Assembly: GCA_014529385.2 (NCBI GenBank)
Contig: CM043953.1
Location: 89,634,842-89,698,841, forward strand
Length of the DNA: 64,000 nucleotides
DNA from: Adiantum capillus-veneris
Taxonomy: Eukaryota > Streptophyta > Polypodiopsida > Polypodiales > Pteridaceae
Direction of reading: 5' to 3'
Positions 1-10,363 of the stretch are shown here, piece by piece. Positions within the stretch are counted from its first letter, which is position 1, and each line of letters starts with the position of its first letter. A program made the position numbers and the translations under genes. Under the pieces are notes generated by a model, which ran no database searches, was not told where the DNA came from, and saw nothing but the letters and a program-made list of their open reading frames with translations.

Positions 1-1
1 G

Positions 2-2399
2 ATTCCTAGGATCGATGATATACTCGACAAGTTACAGGGATCCTCGTGCTTTAGCAGGATTGACTTGAAGAGTGGATATCATCAGATCAGGATAGCGCCA
101 GGAGATGTCTACAAGACAGCTTTTCGGATGACTTTTGGGTTATTTGAGTTTTTGGTGATGCCTTTTGGCTTAACCAATGCTCCTGCGACATTTAACCGGA
201 TGATGGACAGGATTTTTCGAGAGTACAGGCTATTTGTTGGCACTTTCTTTGACGACATCATTGTTTTCTCCAAGAATGAGACAGAACACAGAGATCATCT
301 GCTTCAAGTCTTTCAGGCATTACGAGATCACACGTTAGTGATTAATGCAAAGAAAAGTGAATTTTTCCTACAAGAGATACACTTTTTGGGACACATTGTG
401 TCAGCAGCAGCAGGAGTGCAAATGGACCCGACCAAGATAGAGACTATCCGTGATTGGCCCGATTTGAGGAATGTCCATGAAGTTAGAAGCTTCTTGGGAC
501 TGTGTTCGTACTACAGGCGGTTCATACGAAAGTTTGCAGAGGTTGCTTCCCCTTTGCATACCTTGACACAGAAAGGAGTACCTTTTTCGTGGGGACCCAC
601 AGAGGTGACTGCCTTTCGGACATTGAAAGAGAAATTGACTACGGGACCTATTTTGACTTTGCCGGACTTGCAGAAGTCATTTGAAGTATATTGTGATGCT
701 TGTGGTCGTAGTCTGGGTGCGGTCTTGATGCAAGAAGGCCATGTCATAGCTTACGAGAGCCGTTTGTTCTCTAGGCCGGAGATGACAGCACAGATCTATG
801 AGAAGGAGCTTTTGGCGGTTATCCATGCTCTTACTCAGTGGCGGCATTACCTACTCGGAGCGGATTTCACTGTCTTTACAGACCATCAGAGTTTGCGCTA
901 CTTCTTGTCACAGAAGCAGCTTTCGGAAAAGCAGATGTGGTGGGCGAACATCTTGTCACGATTTCACTTCCAGACTGTCCATGTGCAGGAACAGAAGAAT
1001 GTGGTGGCAGATGCTTTGTCTCGGAAACCATTGGTTCTGGCTGTTTCCGCGATACATCATAGGAGCTTCGAGGATATGGTCGATCAGTATGCCACAGATA
1101 CAGATTTTGCATATATTTTCACACGGATACGGGATGGGGAGACAGTAGCTGGATACTCCCTTCGGGAAGGCTACTTGATGAAAAAGACTATGTTGTGCGT
1201 TACACAGCCGTTGAGGGAAAAGGTTATGACTGAATGCCACTGTCCACCTTTTACGGGTCACCGCGGCATTGCTACCACCATGAAGGGGGTAGAGAGATAC
1301 TTCTTTGGGCCGAGACTCAAAAAGGATGTGGAAGAGTTTGTGCGCAGTTGCTTGGTATTGCAGAAGGTCAAGTTTGACAGGCATAAGGCACAGGGATTGT
1401 TACAGCCTTTACCCATACCCACCCACCCCTGGGAAAATATTGAAATGGATTTCATTTTTTGATCTCCCGAGAACACAGAATGATCACGATGATTTTCCGA
1501 TTACATGGCACGTCTGAGACGATTGTCTCCGACAGAGACCCCAGATTTATGAGTTTGTTTTGGAAGGCAATTTGGGAGAACATTGGCACGCAGTTGCAGT
1601 TCTTGTCATCGTTCCACTTGCAGACTGACGGGCAATTTGAGATTGCCAATTCAGTGATTTTAGATTTATTGAAGTCTTGTATCTCGGATCAGAAGACTCA
1701 ATGGGAAAAGAACTCATCTTTGGTGGAATTTGCCTACAGGAACACGATACACTCTTCGACGGGGAAGACGCCATGTGAGATTGTTGAAAGTGCTGCGAAG
1801 GTTCCATCCTTCCTGAGCACAAAAGATTAGATATTGGAAGCGGATGAATATTCGCGAGATTTGGATACGGATTTTGCCAAGGTTCGCGAGACTTTGCAGG
1901 AGTCTCAAGAACGACAGAAAAAGGCAGCGGATCGCCATCGTCGCGACTTGAAATTGAAGGAGGATGATTGGGTGCTCTTACTTTTGAGAAGGCACGCCTA
2001 CGAAAGAAAAAGGGAAAGGAGAGGCTTTTTCCAAAGCTTAGTATGCGATACTACGGACCTTTCCAGATCACTGACAAGATATATGATGTCTCCTTCCGAT
2101 TGAAACTGCCAGATACTTGGAGGATTCACAATGCATTGCATGTGAGTCTCTTGAACCCTGTTAAGGGTGATGTGCATGATGATGGGGAGCTTGATGAGCA
2201 ACCCGCAGTGGAAGAAAAAGAGGAGATCCTTGTTCCTGAACAGATTTTGGCACATAATGATACGAAGAAAGGTAAAGTCCGAAGGCGGTTCTTGGTTTAG
2301 TTCAAGAACTTTCATGCATTTGATGCGAAGTGGATGGAGGAGGAGGACCTATCAGATACTCCTCGGATTGTGAAACTTTACCTCGATGTTTTGGTTTAG
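2..2399 (+). pseudogene. Ty3 pol: RT-RNase H-integrase-chromodomain, decayed
   Basis: Frame 2 is open from the window edge to 1462. It holds RT with the FDD active-site motif (FFDDIIVFS, about 248-274), then RNase H (YCDACGRSLGAVL and TDHQSLRYFL) and the integrase zinc-binding region. The core integrase domain follows in other frames. The first catalytic Asp is in MDF near 1446, the second in IVSDRDPRF (about 1525-1550), and the Glu in GQFEIAN (about 1630-1650). Between LPRTQ and the second Asp the usual spacing of roughly 35-40 residues has collapsed, so an internal deletion is likely. The segment 1968-2399 reads as the C-terminal linker plus a chromodomain-like stretch ([10 protein letters not shown] to FKNFHAFDAKW), with an in-frame TAG at 2298-2300. 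At least two frameshifts, one deletion and one stop make this non-functional. Confidence 0.9.
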
Positions 2400-2810
2400 C
2401 ATAGTCTACTCCAAACGGAACCCAGAATTCAGCTTGGCCGGAGATCTGGTGCAGTGGGATGCACAAGAGGGGAGTCACTCTGCTCCTTTGTCAACAGATG
2501 CCTCGATTTTGATATTAAAGTCACTGATGTCTCTTTGAGCTTCAGGGATACTGAGAGCTGACAGTATTCTGCTGGATGACTTTATGAAATGGAATTCCTG
2601 ATTATGATACTGATTTGTTCTTGACTTCTTGTTAGTGCAGGAACTGATAGACGAAATGACTGCAGCATTTTGGTATGATTGATCTCGAATAGACATGGTT
2701 GCAATAGGGGTTAGTCAATCGGACATCGATGAGGTCCCGATTGGACCTAGATGTGATTGCTAGCTACATTGCCGATAAATCATGGTCTAAGATCCGAATG
2801 AATGTTGAAT

Positions 2811-2860
2811 GTCATGTGATGTCCTGTGATGTCTGGTGATGTCCTGTGATGTCGTGTGAT
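2811..2860 (+). repeat. Five tandem 10-bp units (GTCNTGTGAT)
   Basis: Five consecutive decamers of the form GTC-x-TGTGAT or GTCTGGTGAT can be read without a gap, followed by a partial unit. Confidence 0.85.
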
Positions 2861-2992
2861 GTGACTGTCGATTTTGTACATGTGCTAGATGTGTGTTCCT
2901 AGTACGTAGGTACTAACAGTCAGTGTCTGCTAAGACGGTTTATGGCTTTTGTCGGTTTTGCAGGCGTAATCACGGTCGATTACAATGCTTTC

Positions 2993-3004
2993 AAGAGGGG
3001 GGTA
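2993..3004 (+). other. Polypurine tract of the Ty3 element
   Basis: AAGAGGGGGGTA lies directly before the TGTCAC start of the LTR. This is where plus-strand DNA priming occurs in LTR retrotransposons. Confidence 0.75.
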
Positions 3005-3559
3005 TGTCACAAAGTGATGACGTGGTGGACAGCAGAAACCCTAATTTTTGCCGGAAACCCTAAAATTCCTGCAAACCCTAATTTCTGCCAGAAACCCTAA
3101 TTTCTGGAAATCGCAGAGGCTTTTTTTTTTTTTTTGGAAAATTATGAGCGACGCAAATTTCGCTTTTTCTCTACTTAATGAGAAAGAGAGAGAGAATGCT
3201 TTTGCTTTCAACTTTTGAGTCTCTGTGAGAGAGAGAGAGAGCAATTGCTTTTGATTTGAAGCTTTTGGGGCTCTGCTTTTGGGCATCCCTTGTAACCTTT
3301 AAATTAGTGGTGAGGGCCTCACTTCTCAGAGCATCTGGACGTAGAGTCTGAGAGTGAAACCCTAGCCACTCTCTTGTACTTTGATCTGATTAATATAAAA
3401 AGAAATACTGAAAGGGGCGCCAGTCTTTGGGGCCAATATCTCTAGGCACGGAACTCCGCCGGGCCAGTGCAAATCTATTGTGATCTGTGAATTGTTTTGA
3501 AGTGGTTATTTGGTGCTGTCGTGGTTGATTCTTGACTTGGAGTGTCTAAGTCTGTTACA
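3005..3559 (+). repeat. 3' LTR of the Ty3 element
   Basis: Starts TGTCAC right after the polypurine tract. It contains several AAACCCTAA (telo-box-like) motifs at 3035-3110, which are spaced like those of the related LTR at 7725-8484. A stretch at 3404-3450 (GAAAGGGGCGCC and GGGGCCAAT) is shared with the LTRs at 7725-8484 and 14902-15152. The right end is less certain: I placed it at TGTTACA (3553-3559). I found no target duplication. Confidence 0.7.
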
Positions 3560-3585
3560 GACAGTCCCACCTGAGGCCGCCTTTT

Positions 3586-4211
3586 TTGGTGCTCACTTCT
3601 CCCTTTGCAGCGGTCCCTAGAGGTCTGACCAGCTTTGACATTCGTAGACGTTGGGACTTCTTCGACTACAGCTTCACTCGGTTTCTGGGTAACTCCTCTT
3701 CCGACTTGGACGAGGCTAGCTTTCGAGTCCACGTCCTCTTTCTTGCAGCTAGAGGCATTGAGGCCTTGGACACAACGGTGGGTTTTTCCTTTCCGTTGTG
3801 TGTGGCAGGGATCTTAGAGAGTGGACCCAGCACACAGTCCTTGACTGGCTCCAGATCCAAGCTACTGAGTTCTCACACCACACAGGGGACTTAGCAGTGA
3901 CAGATCTGGTGCAGACACTTTGGCCTTTTGCCAAGTTTTGCGTGACACCTCCAGATGCAGTGGGTTGCAGGCACATTGTGGTGCATTTGTTTGCTGACAC
4001 TCAGTGCCCTCCGTGTTATGTTTTTGTGCATGAGGATTCTTGGACAGAGGATGTAGCCCTTCGGGCTGCACGCTTGGCTTGGGCCTGGGCGGAACAGTCA
4101 CTTCTTGCGTGCTTGTCTAGAGGTCGTTCGGATGCGGATTACTCCCCATCCGAACCAGCCTCAAAGATAGCGAGGTTGGTTGCTGTGGCAACATCTGTTT
4201 TCTCTCACTGA
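3586..4211 (+). pseudogene. LINE A ORF1-like region, frameshifted
   Basis: Two overlapping frames (3586-3894 and 3798-4211) together give about 200 residues of protein-like sequence just before the endonuclease ORF, as expected for a LINE ORF1. The second part is rich in Ala, Trp and Leu and ends at TGA just before the ORF2 ATG at 4216. No zinc knuckle or named ORF1 domain could be recognised, so the assignment is by position. The frame change lies near 3800-3890. Confidence 0.5.
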
Positions 4212-4318
4212 CTCCATGAGGATCATCTCATGGAATGTGCAGGGATTAGGAGGGCCCCAGTTTCAGCGTCAAAGGAGTCGGCTACGTCAGGAGCTGTAGA
4301 GATGCCTTGTGGGTGGTG

Positions 4319-5445
4319 TGTCACGTGACACATCCCAACCCTATGTGTCCGTGAACAAGCTATACCACAGCAGGGTTCAGTCAGTTCAGTCAAGTCTAGA
4401 TTAACAGTGATCTGGTACTTTTGTGAGTCTATTCGTAGACCGTGCATGCCCAGTCACTTAGCATAGATGCATATCCTCCGGTTGCACACAACATGATTAT
4501 CGGAATTCCCATCAGAATCCGTTCGCATCAGTTAGGGGAATTTTCCAGTGCATTTAGCCTATTTTCCTATTCATTGGGATTTCCACTTATTATTTTTGAG
4601 TGACTTTCCTACAAAAGTAGGTAGGGCAATTTTGCTAAGTTTCTATATAAGCAAACCCAAGTTAGCACTAAATGGCAGAAGAGGCAGCAGGAGCACCTTG
4701 CTCAACAGGCAACTTCTCAGCAAGACCAACCCCCGCGACTACTCTGGCGTTTTCTCCACAGAAGACCTAGCGTTTTTGCATCAGATCAGCCTTGGCGATT
4801 TGTGCACAGCAGATCAGCCCGGCGTCATCACGACACAGTAGATCAGCCTAGCGTTTTTGCATTTGCAGAACCCCGGCGACAGAAGGACCAATGTCAGCCC
4901 CTGGCGTTTTTGGATTTCAGCAGCAAATTAAGACCGGCATTATTCACCTAAAGTGTAGCAGATTCAGGCCGTAAAGACCCTCAGTTTTCAGCCCTAAGAA
5001 ACCTCATTTTTCAGCCTAGAAAACGCAGCCAAAACAGTCATTTTCAGCCACCGAAACAGTCCCGAAATTCAGCGATTAGAAGATCTCAGATTTCAGCCAT
5101 CAAGTCGTCGTCGTCACCACCGTCGTCGTCATCGGCATAGTCCCATTGCATCAATCCATTGCATTCACATTGTACACCTTTGTGCAATCAAGACATAGAC
5201 CACTCTCGCCGACGAGAGTGGGGCCTTCGGAGGAGGGTTTTACAACCTCTCGGTGTCGTATCTCTTCTCTCTCCTTCTCTCAGTCTCATTCACTTGCACG
5301 CACAAGATCCGCTCACTTTGTTCGTGATCATAGCACTCTCCATAAGACGGAAAGCTCTCTCTTTCCCTAAGAACTAAAAGGAACCTTGAGCAGTAAAGAT
5401 CACTAATCTTGAGAAAATACAACATTCATTCCGTTGCACCTAACA
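4319..5445 (+). mobile_element. Solo LTR of the gag-only LTR element family
   Basis: Starts TGTCACGTGACACATCC and ends CACCTAACA, bounded by a perfect 5-bp target duplication TGGTG (4314-4318 and 5446-5450). It is the same family, in the opposite orientation, as the LTR pair at 6266-7488 and 10364-11517. A TATATAA box lies at 4644-4650. Only one LTR is present, so the internal part was presumably lost by LTR-LTR recombination. Confidence 0.93.
4644..4650 (+). promoter_or_regulatory. TATA box in the solo LTR
   Basis: TATATAA sits about 325 bp into the LTR, downstream of the G-box palindrome at the LTR start. It is the likely core promoter of this LTR family. Confidence 0.5.
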
Positions 5446-6265
5446 TGGTGAGATTGACATTCTTATGCTGTAGGTGCATCATCTTTGTGAGAGCCGCATT
5501 CGGCGATGTGGTCAGATTTTGTGTGGCCGCTATGAGACTTTTCGGTCAGCTGCTTTTGGACCTGGAGGCATCTAGGGTGGGGTATGTATGACCATTGTGA
5601 ACTCTTTGCAGCAGGCCATTGTGCGCAAGGGGGTTATTGTGCCAGGCAGGGCCCAGTGGATTACTATGCAAGTTCAAGGTTCCCTGATGGGCTTCCTGAA
5701 CATTTACGCGCTCTATGTGGCATCGTACGTACAGAGTTTTGGGCTCACATTGTAGACTCTCTGCCGCAGGCAGAGCAATGGTGCATTGGGGGAGACTTCA
5801 ACATGTTGGAGGACCCAGCTGACAGGGTTGGTGGTAGCCATACTATTGTGTATGGAGATGAGTTGGCAGCTTGGGAGAGGTTATGTACGACTCTGCGAGT
5901 TTCAGATGTGTGGCAGCATTCTAGCTTTGTGAGGCCACCTGACAGCCTGGCCTTCTCTCGTTCGGACCGTTGAGTGGGAGCAGTGAATCTATCTCGGATA
6001 GATTGCTTCTACACTAGTGATCACTTCTGTGACTTGGGTGGGACTGTTGGCATTTTGGCTGGGACTTTCTTTTCGGACCATGCACTCGTGATCCTCACAG
6101 TGACTGATAGGCAGAGGAGGGGGAGCACGATGCTACACATCCCTGAGAGGGTCTTGCTGAACTCTGCGCTGAGAGAGCGAGTGGAGGTTCTTTGGACAAA
6201 GAGCTTAGACTTACAAGATTCTCGTGCTGACAGAGTGGCCTTTGGACTTGCTTAGCTTAGTCGTC

Positions 6266-7488
6266 TGTAAGGTGCTGCAGAAGTGAATGTTGAACTTTGC
6301 TCAAGATGAGTGCTCCGAACTGTGCTCAAGGGTTCCTTTTACTTACGGAAGGGAGAGCCTTCCGTTCCTTTAGTGAGAGAGTGCAATGGACACAAACAAA
6401 GTGAATGGACATTGTGAATGAAAGTGCATGAGACTGAGAGATAGAGAGAGAAGAGAATATGACACCAGAGATGTTGTCAAACCCTCATCCGAAGGCCCCA
6501 CCCTCTATGGCGAGAGCGGTCTACTTATGATTGCACAAATCTCTACAATGCTTGGACTCGCCGACGATGTCGACGACGATGAGGATGACGACGAGACTGG
6601 CTGAAATCTGAAAATGCTAAGGGCTGAAATCTGCAAATCTTTATCTGCTGAATTCTGACTCTGTGTCGGTGACGATGTCAATGGCGACGGTACGTCGATG
6701 ATGCGCTGAAAACGCAGATGCTGAAATCTGCGTTTTCCGGGCTGAAATTGTAAACTTCGATGAATCCCACCGTGCGGCGAGGAACTACTGCGGGAAGGTG
6801 AGATCTGCGAGGTTTGGGGGTTCTGTTGCGGAAACCGAATGCTGAAAACTGAAAAACGCTGGGGTTCTTGATGATTCAGTCGCGGAGGAACTGCAAAACG
6901 CTAGGTGCTCTGCTGTCCCAAAAACGCTAGGATTGAAATTGGTCCTGCTGTCGCCGGTTGTTCTGCAAATGCAAAACGCTAGGCTGATCTGCTGTGTCGT
7001 GATGACGCCGCGCTGATTTGCTGAACAAAACCGCCAAGGCTGGTCTACTGATGCAAAAACGCTAGTGTAGCTGCTGTGAGGCAAAAACGCTAGGGATCTT
7101 GCGGGTTTTGCTGAGAAGTTACCTGTTGAGCAAGTGCTCCTGCTGCCTCTTCTGCAGAAAGTGCTAGCGCTAGGTTTCTATTTATACAAACTTAGTGAAC
7201 CTACCTACTTTCCAACAAAAGTCACTTAAAAATAATAAGTGAAAAATGTCAAAAATAGGGAAAATAGGTCTAAAATTGCTCCTGATGGGTTCTAATGGAA
7301 ATCTGATGATCATGCTGTGTGCAACCAGAGGATATGCATCTAATCTAAGTGTTTGGACATGCATGGTCTGCGAACAGACTCGCAAAAGTGCCAGATCACT
7401 TCCTATTCTAGATTGACTTGACTGAACTGAACCCTGGTCATGCTGTAGCTTGTCCACAGACACATAGGGTTGGATGTGTCACGTGACA
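6266..7488 (-). repeat. 3' LTR of the gag-only element
   Basis: On the minus strand it starts TGTCACGTGACA at 7488 and ends CTTACA at 6266. It is rich in degenerate copies of the motif CTAGCGTTTTTGC. Compared with the right LTR it carries a short local duplication near 6305-6345, in which CTCAAG-containing sequence is repeated. Confidence 0.92.
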
Positions 7489-7500
7489 TCCCCTCCTTTT
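7489..7500 (-). other. Polypurine tract of the gag-only element
   Basis: The minus strand reads AAAAGGAGGGGA directly before the 3' LTR. Confidence 0.8.
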
Positions 7501-7724
7501 CAAAGTGAGGTATTGGTACCGAAAGTATGGCGTCGAGGGAGATCGCCAATAACATCCGGAATCTTGGAAGGGACTCTTCGCCGGCCCACTCTGATGTGTG
7601 GGTGGTGCGATACTTGAACTTCATAAAGGTCTGCAACGCTTGCTTCTTTGGGCCGCGCCGAAAGCGACAAAGTCTTCTGAGTCTCCTTCAATGGTTCCAC
7701 TTCTTCTATGGACGTAGGTCCACC

Positions 7725-8484
7725 TGTCACAAATGCGGGCACCACGTGCCAATAGAAAAGAACAGACTGAACAGACTTTTAGCACTTCAATAACAACTGA
7801 ACTGAAAGAGAGAGACGACACGCAACACGGAGTGGCGGAATTCCACCCCAGAGAGTATTGGCCCCAAACCTTGGCGCCCCTTTCGGTATTTCTTTATATT
7901 GCATCATCAAAGTACAAGCCGGTACTACAAACTCTGCACCTTCTCCCGGAAACGTGCCAGAGAATGAGCCCTAGCCTCATATTTAAAGGCCCTTGGCCTG
8001 AAAAGCAGTTATAGTAAAAAACCTTTAAAACTCAAAAGCTTTTGGTCCAAAAAGCAGTTTACATGAAAAACTTTCAAACTCAAAAGCTTATGGTCCAAAA
8101 AGCAATGCCAAAAGCTGCCAGCGTAAATCACGGAAATCCGTACAGCCTGCCACGTCATCATGTCAGCGCAATTTTTGGAATTTGTCTGCTGCCTTAGGGT
8201 TAGGGCTTCTGGCAGAAATTAGGGTTTGCAGGTTTTAGGGTTAGGGTTTTCAGAATTAGGGTTTGCAGCAATTAGGGTTTCTGGCAGAAATTAGGGTTTG
8301 CAGGTTTTAGGGTTAGGGTTTTCCAGAATTAGGGTTTCAGCAATTAGGGTTTCTGGCAGAAATTAGGGTTTGCAGGTTTTAGGGTTAGGGTTTCCAGAAT
8401 TAGGGTTTCAGCAATTAGGGTTTTTGGCAGAAATTAGGGTTAGGGCTTTCTGCACTCGGGCAACCACGTCATCACTCTGTGACA
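7725..8484 (-). repeat. Chromovirus-type LTR embedded in the gag-only element
   Basis: On the minus strand it starts TGTCAC at 8484 and ends GTGACA at 7725, giving 6-bp inverted ends. It shares the GAAAGGGGCGCC and GGGGCCAAT blocks with the LTR at 3005-3559 and with the fragment at 14902-15152. A purine run (GGAGGAAG) directly precedes it on the minus strand, as a 3' LTR would have. No 5-bp target duplication is visible (CCACC against CTTCC), so it may have arrived by recombination or strand switching and not as a simple solo LTR. Confidence 0.8.
8211..8450 (-). repeat. About 72-bp tandem repeat with telomere-like TTTAGGG motifs
   Basis: The block beginning GGCAGAAATTAGGGTT recurs at about 8211, 8283, 8355 and 8426, a spacing of 71-72 bp. 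Each unit holds several TTAGGG or TTTAGGG motifs, which read AAACCCTAA on the sense strand of the LTR. The position is the U3 part of the LTR. Confidence 0.9.
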
Positions 8485-8953
8485 CTTCCTCCGTTGCTTG
8501 TTCTTCGTAGGGTTTAGGCCCCTCGGCCGGTAGCTCCGTTCTTTAGTAGGTCGACACGTCAGCAATTTGTCCCACCACCTCCTTCAAGAATCTCCTTGGC
8601 TGAAAATTCTTGAAACTACTTCCAACACAAAACCATGAACATACCTATTCCATGTAAAGTGAATGGAAAAAATCTCGTCCTCTCTAAAGACTATGCATGC
8701 AATGTAGATGAACAAATAGACGGAGTGCCAAACCGTTCACCACACACACGCAAACAATGAGATCGAATCTTGTCTTGCTGATCTAAATCAATCAATTGTG
8801 GCAATTCACAACGGAAATGCCGATGCTTGATGCTCAATCCTTCTTGTGCTCTTTCTATGACTGTGTCGTGCCAAGGAAGAGACATGGAATGTGACTTCCT
8901 TGAATGCATACTTTTCAGCTTTTTATGAATAATCCGCATACATCCGTGCTCAT
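8485..8953. other. Non-coding interior of the gag-only element
   Basis: I see no supported gene here. It lies between the embedded LTR and the acidic ORF. Confidence 0.5.
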
Positions 8954-9421
8954 TCATGGCTCAACGTACAATATGTCATGCCTAGGAAAAGGGATCACAT
9001 AAAGACGTTGACTAAAATACAGGAAACGATCACGAATGAAACACTTGAACAATGCGTGCTGACAAATCATTTGAACACATAGTACTTCCTGTAAGGGTTC
9101 TTTGGACCTAGGCTTGAGAGCCAAGATCGGTTCTTCCTGAAGGGGTTCTTTGGACCTATGCTTGAGAGCCAAGATCGATCCTTCGTGATTGATCGAATCT
9201 GCAACGAGGTTAGCTTTGCTAGAAAAAGCATCAACTAACTCATCATCCTTGTGAACAATCACGTCATCTTCATGCAAATCATCATGCTTGTCATTGTCAT
9301 CCAAATCATCATGCTCATCATTATCATTCAAATCATCATGCAAATCCTGTGTATCATGCTTTGGAGAACACGAAATTGAGAGTCTCCTTCTCCCGATTCT
9401 GTTCAAACTGCGCCTGCACAA
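8954..9421 (-). pseudogene. Acidic/His-rich continuation of the gag-like protein
   Basis: This open frame overlaps the end of the coiled-coil frame and probably continues it after a frameshift near 9355-9420. It begins with degenerate Asp/His/Asn-rich repeats (DLHDDLND and DEHDD type, about 9260-9355) and then has two near-identical 16-residue units (SILALKHRSKEPLQEE and PILALKPRSKEPLQEV) from a 48-bp DNA duplication. No retroviral-type domain is recognisable. It may be the C-terminal part of gag or simply open by chance. Confidence 0.4.
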
Positions 9422-9890
9422 TTGAAAAGAGTCGCAAGAACTCTTTCATGTGTTGGTCGCTCTCCTCTTTTCTTGCTTTGTTCTCGCGATCAAACGTTGC
9501 TTGTCTTTCTTTGTTCTCGTGATCAAATTTAGCTTGTCTTTCTTTGTTCTCTATTTGTCTTTCTTTGCGCTCACGATCCAATTTGGCTTGTCGTTCTTCG
9601 GCTTCCAAGCGTGCTTGCTCGCACTCACACGCTATGGCTGCCATTCTTTCTTCGTACTTACGATCAATTTCTGCTTTTCTTGCTTCGCGTTCTAACTTCC
9701 TTGCTTCGTTTTCTAACTTGCTGTCCATAAACATCTGCTCGAGCTCCTCCATAGGAGTTAGTGCAATCCTTGGCGTAGATGGGGAAGGGGGATGGTCGGA
9801 AAAACCTCCTGGTGGGGAAAATTCTTCTTCGCCTCTCTCATGCTCATCACCTCCAAGTGAAGTATCCATTCCGCTTCGAGTGATGACCAT
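9354..9890 (-). CDS. Gag-like coiled-coil protein of a non-autonomous LTR element
   Basis: I chose the ATG at 9890 (MVITRSGMDTS) because the frame upstream of it is repetitive (TQEPKTHKNP type) and has no ATG. About 178 residues follow. The first 60 are acidic and proline-rich (GEEEFSPPGGF, PPSPSTP). Residues about 60-150 form a highly charged Arg/Glu/Lys coiled coil with a recurring KERQ pattern that includes repeated ENKERQAKFD-type units. Ty3 gag proteins commonly begin with a Met-Val-x-Thr-Arg stretch, which fits the start seen here. There is no CCHC zinc knuckle. It sits about 460 bp downstream of the primer binding site, the normal place for gag. Function as a capsid-like protein is inferred from position only. 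Confidence 0.55.
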   Translation of the reverse strand: MVITRSGMDTSLGGDEHERGEEEFSPPGGFSDHPPSPSTPRIALTPMEELEQMFMDSKLENEARKLEREARKAEIDRKYEERMAAIACECEQARLEAEERQAKLDRERKERQIENKERQAKFDHENKERQATFDRENKARKEESDQHMKEFLRLFSIVQAQFEQNREKETLNFVFSKA

Positions 9891-10121
9891 CCACTGAAGT
9901 CGTGGGTTCTTGTGGGTTCTTAAGTACACGAGGAACTTGGGGTTCTTGTGGGTCTTGGGTTCTTGGGTTCTTGAGGGTCTTGAGTTCTTGAGGGTCTTGA
10001 GGTTCTTCTTTTGCTTGCAATCTGTGTTAGAGAAGGATCTTCTCTTCACCCGAGTTTTGCTCTTTTCCGCGGGCGCACCCCTTGGCAGCCTTGCGCTCAC
10101 ACCAAGGTTGCTTTTTCCCAC

Positions 10122-10350
10122 CTCACGTCGATTGGCTGGCCGCTAAGTGCATGGTCCGCTCTCAATGAGTGAAAAGCGGCACAAGGGGAGGCTGGACAAG
10201 CCCTTCTGTCTTGTGTTTCCTGTCACTCTTCAAAAACACGATTAGGAATCGACATGCCCAAGTGAACTTCGGTTCGTGCGACCTCAACAAGCAAAAAATA
10301 TTATGTGGTTCTTGTGGTTCTTTCCTTGAGTGATACTGAACACTGCCAAA
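10122..10350. other. 5' untranslated leader of the gag-only element
   Basis: Between the primer site and the gag-like frame I see no gene. The stretch 9900-10015 is a degenerate (GGTTCTTG)n-like repeat. Confidence 0.5.
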
Positions 10351-10362
10351 GCTCTGATACCA
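10351..10362 (-). other. Primer binding site, tRNA-Met type
   Basis: The minus strand reads TGGTATCAGAGC one base inside the 5' LTR. This is the usual plant site complementary to the 3' end of initiator tRNA-Met. Confidence 0.92.
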
Positions 10363-10363
10363 A

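Larger units (their letters stand above)
2400..3004 (+). other. Untranslated region between pol and 3' LTR
   Basis: About 600 bp without a supported gene, lying between the pol stop at 2397-2399 and the polypurine tract. It is the 3' untranslated internal region of the Ty3 element. The only structure I see is a short decamer repeat at 2811-2860. Confidence 0.6.
1..3559 (+). mobile_element. Ty3/gypsy chromovirus-like element, 3' half
   Basis: The window opens inside the reverse transcriptase of an LTR retrotransposon. Read left to right it has RT, RNase H, integrase, a chromodomain-like tail, an untranslated stretch, a polypurine tract and a 3' LTR. The order RT-RNaseH-integrase is that of Ty3/gypsy, and the C-terminal chromodomain-like segment points to the chromovirus branch. 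The 5' part lies outside the window. Frame breaks and a deletion in integrase show the copy is dead. Confidence 0.9.
4216..6255 (+). pseudogene. LINE A ORF2 endonuclease domain, split by a solo LTR
   Basis: ATG at 4216 opens the typical start of an AP-endonuclease-type LINE nuclease (MRIISWNVQGLGG). A TAG stops it at 4297-4299, and the solo LTR 4319-5445 then interrupts it. Sequence resumes at 5451. The region where the catalytic Glu is expected (DILML-x-x-HH, about 5456-5480) reads stop then Val, so a stop has arisen and the Glu appears lost. Further on, GGDFNML (about 5788-5810) and the SRID and FFSDHAL motifs (about 5986-6085) are the Asp/Asn and Ser-Asp-His boxes of the family. A TGA at 5971-5973 and frame changes before 5584 add to the damage. 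It is cut again at 6265 by the gag-only element. Confidence 0.85.

Noticed and set aside
2811-2860. CRISPR-like array
   Set aside because: The repeats are contiguous decamers without spacers in a plant retroelement.
4319-5445. Promoter plus host gene
   Set aside because: The perfect 5-bp duplication and its match to the LTR pair at 6266-11517 show it is a solo LTR.
8211-8450. Interstitial telomere
   Set aside because: The TTTAGGG motifs are spaced inside a 72-bp unit within an LTR and are not perfect tandem heptamers.
9450-9897. Plus-strand frames opposite the gag-like gene
   Set aside because: They are shadows of the repetitive Arg/Glu-rich minus-strand frame.
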